In this document: positions 25,251-32,549 of the stretch, piece by piece
How positions within the stretch are numbered: position 1 is the first letter of the stretch
Layout: each line of letters begins with the position of its first letter
Source: Candidatus Omnitrophota bacterium
Lineage (GTDB): Bacteria; Omnitrophota; Gorgyraeia; Zapsychrales; Fredricksoniimonadaceae
DNA length: 49,465 nucleotides
NCBI GenBank assembly: GCA_013285735.1
Contig: JABDGZ010000008.1
Location: 3,372 to 52,836 of the forward strand
Reading direction: 5' to 3'
The notes under the pieces: model-generated
Database searches by the model: none
What the model saw: only the letters and a program-made list of their open reading frames with translations
Told to the model about the DNA's origin: nothing
Position numbers and translations under genes: made by a program

Positions 25251-26245
25251 CTCGAAGCTTCTCTTAAGTAACGGGCGGCATCTTGAGGGAAGGTGGGGAC
25301 AATATGTAATCCTGTTCCCCACTCAAAACCAACACTGCGGGTCAACTTCGGGATAATTTCGATATGCCAATGATAACACGCCATATTTCCATACCCGATG
25401 GGAGCCGTATGCAAATAATAATTATAGGAAGGGTTGCCTAAAACTTTTTTGACCCTTTTAAGCACATCCTGCAAAATTTGTGCCAAATGCGCCTGTGTCG
25501 ATTCATCGGCATTAGAAAAATCCGCACTGTGCCCTTTAGGGATGATCCAAGTTTCAAAAGCATAACGCGGTGCGTAAGGACAAAAGGCTAAAAAACTGGT
25601 ATTTTCCACGACGATGCGCTCTTTATCCTGGTATTCTTGAGAAATCATATCACAAAAAACACAACGGCCGCGGTATTGATGATAATGCTCCGCACCTTTC
25701 AATTCTTCCAGCACTGTTTTAGGGACCATGGGCAAAGCAATGATCTGACTGTGGGTGTGCTCAACAGTGGCTCCGGCAGAAGAACCATAATTCTTAAAGA
25801 TCATCACATATTTAAAACGCCTGTCCTTGGACAGATGACGAAAACGATTTTGGTACTGACTAATCACTGCCTGCATTTCTTCTGATGTGAATTCGGTAAG
25901 GTTTTTATCATGCTCTGGGCCTTCGATCAAAACTTCATGAGCGCCAATGCCGGTCATCTGGTCATAAATACCATAGCCTTCTTTTTGAAGTGATCCATCC
26001 GAACTCAAAACCGGAAATTTATTAGGCACTGTCCGCACCAGCCATCCAGGCGTATTGGCAAGACTATTAACGGGACGCACAGCGTCAACTTCCTGCGGTG
26101 TCTGATGCTCACGTCCGGGACAAAACGGGCAAATCGCCTGATGGGTGGGCGTATTATCATCTTTAGAAAAATCTAACGGCCCTTTGGAGTGATCATCAAG
26201 GATCATCCAGCGCCCGACAACCGGATCTCTTCTTAACTCAGGCAT
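25247..26245 (-). CDS. galT: Galactose-1-phosphate uridylyltransferase-like protein (catalytic copy)
   Basis: GalT transfers UMP between UDP-glucose and galactose-1-P (Leloir pathway) through a uridylyl-histidine. The 332-residue protein starts MPELRRDPVVGRWMI and shows zinc ligands C39-x-x-C42 and H112 (GPEHDKN), the conserved VRTVPNKFPVL, the active-site H163-T-H165-S-Q with nucleophile H165, and the C-terminal YHWHIEIIPKLTR. Length and order match the family. Its start overlaps the end of the second GalT-like gene by eight bases; ATG 26245 is chosen because it matches the family start and follows GAGAGG. Relatives of GalT also act on other sugar-1-phosphates, so the sugar is not certain. 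Confidence 0.88.
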   Translation of the reverse strand: MPELRRDPVVGRWMILDDHSKGPLDFSKDDNTPTHQAICPFCPGREHQTPQEVDAVRPVNSLANTPGWLVRTVPNKFPVLSSDGSLQKEGYGIYDQMTGIGAHEVLIEGPEHDKNLTEFTSEEMQAVISQYQNRFRHLSKDRRFKYVMIFKNYGSSAGATVEHTHSQIIALPMVPKTVLEELKGAEHYHQYRGRCVFCDMISQEYQDKERIVVENTSFLAFCPYAPRYAFETWIIPKGHSADFSNADESTQAHLAQILQDVLKRVKKVLGNPSYNYYLHTAPIGYGNMACYHWHIEIIPKLTRSVGFEWGTGLHIVPTFPQDAARYLREASS

Positions 26246-27212
26246 GAATATCAACCTCTCTTAAAAAAGCAGCCGTCATCTCCGGCGGGATAGGACAAAT
26301 ATAAAAACCAGTGCCACGCTCAAAACCAGCCACCCGCGTTAATCTGGGCATGACTTCAATATGCCAATGATAATAATCTTTAAACGAGGACGGATTTTTG
26401 ACCGGAGAGGTCTGTATCATATAATTATACGCAGGGTCGTTTAAGCCTATTTTAAAACGCAATAAAATATCTTTCATAATGGCTGCGAGTGAATCCTCAT
26501 ATCCTTTGATTCCCTCGGCAAAATCACAGTGATGATGCTTAGGAAGAATCCAGGTCTCAAAAGGAAAGCGTGAGGCAAAAGGAGTAATAACCAAAAAATG
26601 CTCGTTCTGGGCAACCACACGGTCCTTGCTCTTTAACTCCTGAGTGATGATATCGCAAAACAAACAGCGTTCATGATAATCAAAATATTTCTCAGCTCCG
26701 CTGATTTTATCCTGGACGCGCATGGGCAAAACCGGCACGGCCATGATCTGCGAACGGCTATGTCCTATATTACGGCTGCCGGCGGCAACGCCATAATTCT
26801 TATACGCTAAAATATATTCAATGAATGGATTCTTACGGTGTGTTTGCATACGCAAGGCGTAGGTTTGGAAGACCGCTTTGATCTGTTCTGACGACAAATC
26901 CGCCATGTTCGGAATATGTTCAGGCGTTTCTACGACGATTTCATGACTGCCGTAACTATGGGCCACATCATAAAGTCCGTGCCCGCGGCGCTCAAAAGGT
27001 TTGCTTTCATCTAAAATGGGATCATTGCTATTAATGACCTTCACCCCATGGGCTTCATAGACAGAGGGGGAATTTGTATCCTGACAATACGGACACTCCT
27101 TCTGGTCTGTGACGGTGGATTTAGGATCCACAAAGGCTGCTGGACGCCGGGCGCGTTCAGTCGCGACGATGGTCCAACGGCCAACTATGGGGTCTTTTCT
27201 AAGTTGAGACAT
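26238..27212 (-). CDS. GalT-like protein lacking the nucleophilic histidine
   Basis: A 324-residue tandem homologue of the gene below it: MSQLRKDPIVGRWTIVATER, C40-x-x-C43, H99 (TPEHIPN), YILAYKNYGVAAGS, and a C-terminal YHWHIEVMPRLTRVAGFERG. The active-site motif, HxHSQ in the partner, reads H151-S-R153-S-Q: the uridylylated His is Arg (codon CGT, one transition from CAT). The VRxVPNxFP block is also degenerate (VKVINSNDPIL). It should not form the covalent intermediate. GalT is a dimer whose active sites contain residues from both chains, so a heterodimer with the intact copy is one explanation; a different, non-transferase role is another. No Shine-Dalgarno sequence; a promoter lies directly at the start codon. 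Confidence 0.87.
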   Translation of the reverse strand: MSQLRKDPIVGRWTIVATERARRPAAFVDPKSTVTDQKECPYCQDTNSPSVYEAHGVKVINSNDPILDESKPFERRGHGLYDVAHSYGSHEIVVETPEHIPNMADLSSEQIKAVFQTYALRMQTHRKNPFIEYILAYKNYGVAAGSRNIGHSRSQIMAVPVLPMRVQDKISGAEKYFDYHERCLFCDIITQELKSKDRVVAQNEHFLVITPFASRFPFETWILPKHHHCDFAEGIKGYEDSLAAIMKDILLRFKIGLNDPAYNYMIQTSPVKNPSSFKDYYHWHIEVMPRLTRVAGFERGTGFYICPIPPEMTAAFLREVDIHA

Positions 27213-27219
27213 GAAACGG

Positions 27220-27228
27220 ATTATAGCA
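27220..27228 (-). promoter_or_regulatory. Extended -10 promoter giving a probably leaderless galT-like mRNA
   Basis: TGC-TATAAT on the minus strand with TATAAT at 27220-27225, and only seven bases between it and ATG 27212. Transcription should start on or next to the A of the ATG. No Shine-Dalgarno sequence is possible in that space. Confidence 0.72.
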
Positions 27229-27232
27229 TAAA

Positions 27233-28159
27233 TTAAATATTAAATGAAATTCCCGGTGCTATTTTATATCCTGCCACAAAACTAACGGCAGGCATCAGCT
27301 TACCTGCTTCGGGCTGGACTTCTTTAATTAAAAGGCCTTTATCAGAACAGGCAACAGTAAAACCGTTCTTATTGACGCCCATCACCTGTCCTGGACTATA
27401 CTTGCCAATATCCTCTGTTGTCATTTGCGCTTGGGAGATTTTAAGCGTTTTACCATTATACAAAGTATACGCTCCGGGCCACGGCTGAAGGCCTAGAACT
27501 TGATTGACGATTGACTGCGCCGACTTTTTCCAATCAATGCGACCCATCTCCTTAGTCAACTTGGGAGCATAGGTCACTTGAGTCGAATCTTGAGGAGATG
27601 TAGCGAACTGACCTTTTTCCAAAACCTTAATCAATAATTTAGCCCCCACCAAGGCCATGCGTTGACGCAATTGGGCGGCATTTTCATCGTCACCAATAAT
27701 CATCTTCTCTTGGGCAATAATATCACCGGCGTCGAGTGCCAGGGCCATTTTCTGAATGGTCACACCGGTTTCTTTATCTCCATTTAGGACAGCCCAATTA
27801 ACAGGAGCTGCCCCGCGGTACTTGGGAAGAAGCGAACCATGCACATTCATGCAGAGTATTTTAGGAATATCTAAAATTTCCTGAGTCAACAAACGGCCAT
27901 AAGCAACCACCACAAAAATATCCGCGCCATACAATTTCAAAGCATCGACGACACTACTGTCTTTTAATGAAGGAGGCTGTAAACATGGGATGTGATGCTT
28001 TATGGCTATCTCTTTAATAAGCGAGATAGAAAGCTTCATCCCACGCCCCTGCGGTTTATCCGGGCCAGTGACACAGGCCAACAGCTCATGGCCTGAGGAT
28101 AGAAGATGCTCTAGATGTAGGGCAGCAAAATCATCACTGCCGAAAAAAATAATACGCAT
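27233..28159 (-). CDS. fmt: Methionyl-tRNA formyltransferase
   Basis: Formylates initiator Met-tRNA using 10-formyl-THF. The 308-residue protein begins MRIIFFGSDDFAALHLEHLL, contains the folate-site motif SLLPKYRGAAPVNWA, then TGVTIQKMALALDAGDII, and a C-terminal OB-like domain with YAPKLTKEMGRIDW and GLQPWPGAYT. Length is typical. fmt normally lies beside priA and def; here a 4.2-kb exported-protein gene separates it from priA and no def is seen. It lacks a Shine-Dalgarno sequence and has its own extended -10 promoter next to the start codon. Confidence 0.96.
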   Translation of the reverse strand: MRIIFFGSDDFAALHLEHLLSSGHELLACVTGPDKPQGRGMKLSISLIKEIAIKHHIPCLQPPSLKDSSVVDALKLYGADIFVVVAYGRLLTQEILDIPKILCMNVHGSLLPKYRGAAPVNWAVLNGDKETGVTIQKMALALDAGDIIAQEKMIIGDDENAAQLRQRMALVGAKLLIKVLEKGQFATSPQDSTQVTYAPKLTKEMGRIDWKKSAQSIVNQVLGLQPWPGAYTLYNGKTLKISQAQMTTEDIGKYSPGQVMGVNKNGFTVACSDKGLLIKEVQPEAGKLMPAVSFVAGYKIAPGISFNI

Positions 28160-28168
28160 AATTATGAA

Positions 28169-28177
28169 ATTATAGCA
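28169..28177 (-). promoter_or_regulatory. Extended -10 promoter giving a near-leaderless fmt mRNA
   Basis: TGC-TATAAT with TATAAT at 28169-28174, nine bases from ATG 28159, so a leader of only about three bases is predicted. The ~20 bases around it (TATTTAATTT then ATGCTATAAT) are nearly the same as in front of the galT-like gene. Confidence 0.7.
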
Positions 28178-28195
28178 TGAAATTAAATACTTGCC

Positions 28196-31100
28196 TTAAC
28201 CTTGATTTGTTTGTGTTGATTGATTTAATCCCAGAAATCCAGAAAGGCTTTTAAGCGGCTCTATAGTAATGCTGCCAACGGTAAAACCTGGGGCATTCTG
28301 AAGTTGTCGAAGCATGGCAGGGGTGAGATGAAATTTAATACTTCCATTCCCATTACTCCCACTGTCATTCCCGCGAAAGCGGGAATCCATCACCTCAGTC
28401 TGTAAATTCATATTAGCTGGAGTTAAATCAATACCACCTTTTGTCCCCCAGCCTTGAGTAATTGTCGCCGTATGCGGTGTTCGAATCTGAGTATAAATAG
28501 ACAATGGCCTTGTCTCTTCTTTAATTCGACGGGCAAAATTGTCTAAATCTTTATAGAAAATTATTCCTTTTTGTCCTGGCTTACCTTTAATCTCAAAAGG
28601 AACTTTCATATATTTAGCTACTAATCTTTTATGCTCTCGTTTATTTATTCCTAGACTTTCTAACACCCAACGAATAAAAACTTCCTTAAAAAGTTTATCA
28701 CTAACCCCTGCATCGATAGTATCTGAAGAATCTTGGAACTTCTTATCCATAATCCTTAAAATCTTAAAAAACCCTCTGTAGGTCATAGGAATCTTATTGC
28801 CTTGTAACGCAGCAGCCATCATCGACAACTCGTTACGCGCGATGGCATGTGTCTCTTTTTCAACACTTTTCACTCTATTAGGACTGTAAGGATATTCTAA
28901 CCAAGCCCTATTTTCATGCATATCCCATCCCATTAACTCCCCCAATAAATGTGCAACAACATCGGCACCAAATTCACTTGCAATATTAGGAAGCAAATTA
29001 TGGCCGATTTCGTGCGCTAAAACTAGTATGAAATTCTTGTACGATAGATTATACATAAAATATGTATCCATTCTAAAATCAGCGAAGGCATTTTCATCAA
29101 CCATAAAATCGACCCTCGTTCCCAAAGTACGGACAGCTATTCGATTTATTTCATTTGTCAATTCAGGAAACTCTCCTTTAAGCACAGCCATAATTAAATG
29201 CATTCGTCGAATAGTCTCTTTAGTGACAGCAGCAGCTCCCTTTTTCTCATATAAGTGTTTTATATTAACTGGAATGCTTAAAGCTGCTTTAGCAGCCCTG
29301 ACAACCTGTGGTTGATTTTTAGCCGTTAAGAATGATTCTTTTTCAAATACATCCAAAAATCCAGGTACGTTGACCACATTGCTAATAAAGTTCGCAAATA
29401 GCTCCGGTTCATCAGAAACCATATCATCAAAAGTATTTTCACCGAAGATCCGACGTGCCTTGGTTACTGCGTCTTTCAAGCCTACAGCTCCCAATTGTTC
29501 CATGTGCCAAACCATCTCCGGTGGCACCTCTTTAAAGAAATTTTCACGAAAATCGTCATCAAAAAGCTCATCGAATTGTTTCAAGGTCTGTTGTAAAGTG
29601 CCACTTTTAAGAGAATGGCTATAACCACCACTAAAGTCCCCAAAAATCATCATCTCGACATCCTTTAAATTATCTCTGAAAAGAACATTGAATCTCGATC
29701 CAAAACGTGATCGTAGCATCTTAACTGCTTCATCGAAAGCAGCCCTTTTACTCGCTCCAAAATCATACATAAAACTTGACAGCTCCTCCGCATTATTTTG
29801 CACATGATGCATTAAAAGATCCCTACCAAAAATGGCAGTCAATTGTGTAAATACCTTCTCAAAGTCCCGGCTACTATCAAGAGTTCTATATTTAAAACGA
29901 AGCTCACGAAAAGATTTAGGATTATGTTCTGCTATTTTTCTTATCACGTCTTTTGTAAAAAAATCATCCATCCTTGAAATACGGCTTACAAAATCATTCG
30001 GCTTAGAATGACCGAAATCATAAATAAGGCCCATAAAGCTATCTAAATCTTTTTCAAGTTGACCTTGAATGACATCTTTCCCCAAAACTTCGGCTAAAAT
30101 CGCAAAAACTCTGTGGATATTGCCCTGCATTTCAGTAGGCGTCCCTTTCCCGGCAACCGTTGAAAGATGAAACAAAAGAGGAGCGAAATAATATTGATTA
30201 TTTTTTAAGGCACGCTCAACTCTTTCTTGACCAAAAAAGCGAAACATTTCAGTTAAAATAATTGACGACTCCTCAACCCCTATTTTTGCAATATTCTCTC
30301 TCACAGCACCATACCCATCGCCCCCATTCCGTTTTCCAAAATCAAACGTTGACTTTGAAAATGTCTTTTTCATAAAATCATCTACCGAAGAAACAGATGA
30401 TACGCCCTGTTGGATTACGAAAGATTTGCCTGCTGGCAATTGGTTTAAACGTTGCCCCAAAGCCGTCGTCGTGAATAGCCCCGCAGCAACAGCTGCCAGA
30501 ACCACGCTACGGACCACCATCGCTCCATCTTTTTCACCCTCATAGGTTTTAAGTTTTTCTTCCAAATATCTTACAAGTCTTCCTTCAGGGTCTGCTTGTC
30601 GCCAATCAAGATTTAGACTTGCAATATACATACCAATACAAAAAGGAATATCTCGCTGCCTAAGATTGTCAAAATCTATCGCGAAAGCACCAAAAATATT
30701 CGGTGCACTTGGAAGATGTCCTAACATAATATTCCTTGTCCAAAAATCAATTACAGCAATTTTATTATCAATGAGAAGATCTAAAATCTTTTCGACTGCT
30801 GCTATCTCATTAGGATTTAACGCCCTATTCTCTTCCGTTATCAATTTATGAACATCCCTTCCCTCAACTTTTTCGACTTGGATATATAGATTTCCTTCTT
30901 GTGTTTCTCTCGGCTCAGATAATAATCGAGGGCCAGCGCCTATTTTTCCTAATAAACGGGTAATCTTTAATAGTGACTTATCGTAATAGTCTATTCCACT
31001 AAAATTGATCCGAATAATCGACCCTAAATATTCAAAAACGTCATTATTCCCTCCATAGCCTATCGCTTTAATCGGAGGACTCTCATGCCCTGCTTTATCC

Positions 31101-32419
31101 CTAATAACAAGTGTTTTTGATTCAGAATCATAAATCAAAGTCTTACCGTTTAAGGAATTTTTTCTAACAACCGGTAGCCGCCTAACAGCTGACACTACCA
31201 AATTAATTTTCTTCATCAAAGCGGAAATGGAACCTGTCATAGCAACATCTGCATTAACCACCACTTCATTTCTCGATAGATCATCTGCAGGGACCTGCCT
31301 TTGATCTTTAATTTCGCTAAAAGCAGCTCCATCCATACCGTAATGTGACTCTGTCATATCCATTTCCAACCCACCGGAAAAATATTTCCTCGGGATTGTT
31401 TCCTGCGTTGCTGGATCAATATCTTCTTTGATATAATTAAAAACACCCTTCTTAAATGCTCTTAAATATTTCTGATAAATCCTTTCCTTCTCTTTGGGGT
31501 CATCAATATTAACGCCAGCTACCTTGCTCTTGTCCGCGTACACTTGCTCTAAAATACTGTCCTTGATTTTCTTTTTGTACCATGTTGCCAGGATAAGGCT
31601 GTTGTAGACTTGGCGGAGTTTGGCGAAATTCTTGTTTTCGTTAACTTCACGGGTCAGTTCGGGGATGACGATTTCGCGGACAATCTTGGAACCCAGAGAG
31701 CTAATGTCGTTCTTGTTCTGGATTCCCGCTTTCGCGGGAATGACAGTAGGAAAAGATTGAATGCCTTCATGTTTCTCAAGAGATAAATAATCCTGCTCAA
31801 GCATGACCTTAAGTTTGCTTTCCACCACATATGCCGCACCTATCTTGGCATTCTCATACACCACTGCCTTTTCAGGGATTATCCAGACTTTGTTGAATGT
31901 GTTTACAGGAATATTTGTCGTGCCGAATCTTTTTGCTGCTTCTTCGTAAATACGATTCCAAAATTTCTTACCTATTTCATCTTCCGGATAAATTAAAGAT
32001 GCTGTGATCTGCTTGAGCATATAATCTTCCGCCAGCAAGTCCCGGCCCATTTCGGTAAGACCAAAACTATTAGGAATGATACGGTCTTTTTCGTAAGGCG
32101 AGAGATTAACCCACAGATCATTCTCCGGAATGGTTAATGAAGCTAAAAAATATTTAACCAACGTTCTGGATTCATCTTTAAGCTGATCATTACTTAAGTT
32201 GTTATCACCTTTATCCAGAATAAATTCAAACTTGAATGGATTATCCGGATGAACCTTTATTCCTTTCAGTATTGGAGGGTCAAGCGGTGGACTTAAATGC
32301 ACCATGACTCCTGGTGCTGGAAGACGAAAATCTTGCGCTTGGGCAGTCGGAACAGAACCAAATGTATTGATTAAGAAGGCTGTGAGGACGAATATGTGGA
32401 CGACTGGGGTTCGTTTCAT
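28196..32419 (-). CDS. Giant exported multidomain protein: kinase-like fold plus zinc metallopeptidase
   Basis: 1407 residues. Signal peptide at 1-28. Residues ~30-400 form an N-terminal block (LPAPGVMVHLSPPLDPPIL onward) and the C-terminal ~80 residues another (GGIDLTPANMNLQTE, FHLTPAMLRQLQNAPGF); I recognise both from very large Omnitrophota proteins. Residues ~415-640 look like an aminoglycoside-phosphotransferase/kinase-type fold with a catalytic-loop-like D558FWTRN563 and D582FD584. A second hydrophobic stretch follows (~640-665). Around 1136 is HEIGHNLLPNIASEFGAD, a zincin motif with likely ligands H1136, H1140 and E1149. Two in-frame repeat-derived insertions lie near residues ~228 and ~1348. 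Function unknown; a secreted or envelope protease is plausible, and the kinase-like part would be odd outside the cytosol. Confidence 0.75.
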   Translation of the reverse strand: MKRTPVVHIFVLTAFLINTFGSVPTAQAQDFRLPAPGVMVHLSPPLDPPILKGIKVHPDNPFKFEFILDKGDNNLSNDQLKDESRTLVKYFLASLTIPENDLWVNLSPYEKDRIIPNSFGLTEMGRDLLAEDYMLKQITASLIYPEDEIGKKFWNRIYEEAAKRFGTTNIPVNTFNKVWIIPEKAVVYENAKIGAAYVVESKLKVMLEQDYLSLEKHEGIQSFPTVIPAKAGIQNKNDISSLGSKIVREIVIPELTREVNENKNFAKLRQVYNSLILATWYKKKIKDSILEQVYADKSKVAGVNIDDPKEKERIYQKYLRAFKKGVFNYIKEDIDPATQETIPRKYFSGGLEMDMTESHYGMDGAAFSEIKDQRQVPADDLSRNEVVVNADVAMTGSISALMKKINLVVSAVRRLPVVRKNSLNGKTLIYDSESKTLVIRDKAGHESPPIKAIGYGGNNDVFEYLGSIIRINFSGIDYYDKSLLKITRLLGKIGAGPRLLSEPRETQEGNLYIQVEKVEGRDVHKLITEENRALNPNEIAAVEKILDLLIDNKIAVIDFWTRNIMLGHLPSAPNIFGAFAIDFDNLRQRDIPFCIGMYIASLNLDWRQADPEGRLVRYLEEKLKTYEGEKDGAMVVRSVVLAAVAAGLFTTTALGQRLNQLPAGKSFVIQQGVSSVSSVDDFMKKTFSKSTFDFGKRNGGDGYGAVRENIAKIGVEESSIILTEMFRFFGQERVERALKNNQYYFAPLLFHLSTVAGKGTPTEMQGNIHRVFAILAEVLGKDVIQGQLEKDLDSFMGLIYDFGHSKPNDFVSRISRMDDFFTKDVIRKIAEHNPKSFRELRFKYRTLDSSRDFEKVFTQLTAIFGRDLLMHHVQNNAEELSSFMYDFGASKRAAFDEAVKMLRSRFGSRFNVLFRDNLKDVEMMIFGDFSGGYSHSLKSGTLQQTLKQFDELFDDDFRENFFKEVPPEMVWHMEQLGAVGLKDAVTKARRIFGENTFDDMVSDEPELFANFISNVVNVPGFLDVFEKESFLTAKNQPQVVRAAKAALSIPVNIKHLYEKKGAAAVTKETIRRMHLIMAVLKGEFPELTNEINRIAVRTLGTRVDFMVDENAFADFRMDTYFMYNLSYKNFILVLAHEIGHNLLPNIASEFGADVVAHLLGELMGWDMHENRAWLEYPYSPNRVKSVEKETHAIARNELSMMAAALQGNKIPMTYRGFFKILRIMDKKFQDSSDTIDAGVSDKLFKEVFIRWVLESLGINKREHKRLVAKYMKVPFEIKGKPGQKGIIFYKDLDNFARRIKEETRPLSIYTQIRTPHTATITQGWGTKGGIDLTPANMNLQTEVMDSRFRGNDSGSNGNGSIKFHLTPAMLRQLQNAPGFTVGSITIEPLKSLSGFLGLNQSTQTNQG
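28362..28388. repeat. Dispersed palindromic repeat, family A, copy 3 (inside coding sequence)
   Basis: 27-base element inside the giant protein gene near its 3' end, translated as DSRFRGND (third of the three readings seen). Confidence 0.9.
31720..31746. repeat. Dispersed palindromic repeat, family A, copy 4 (inside coding sequence)
   Basis: 27-base element inside the giant protein gene, translated as VIPAKAGIQ near residue 228, in opposite orientation to the copy at 28362. Confidence 0.9.
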
Positions 32420-32447
32420 ATCTATATTAAGTAAAGCATATAGATAT
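32418..32447. promoter_or_regulatory. Inverted repeat over the start codon of the giant protein gene
   Basis: Perfect 10-base arms (ATATCTATAT and ATATAGATAT) around a 10-base loop; the gene-proximal arm includes the first two bases of the ATG. No Shine-Dalgarno sequence precedes this ATG. It could be an operator or a start-masking hairpin. Confidence 0.45.
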
Positions 32448-32549
32448 CGAAATACAAGGCCTTGGAGGGATTTCTGAGATAGCGCTTTCTTGATAATTGT
32501 CCGTCGGAACTCTTAAATTTACTATAAATTTAAGGAAAATCGTAAAATA

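Noticed and set aside
31654-31839. Short minus-strand frame containing SFPRKRES inside the giant gene
   Set aside because: It is an out-of-frame reading through a repeat copy and has no support as a gene.
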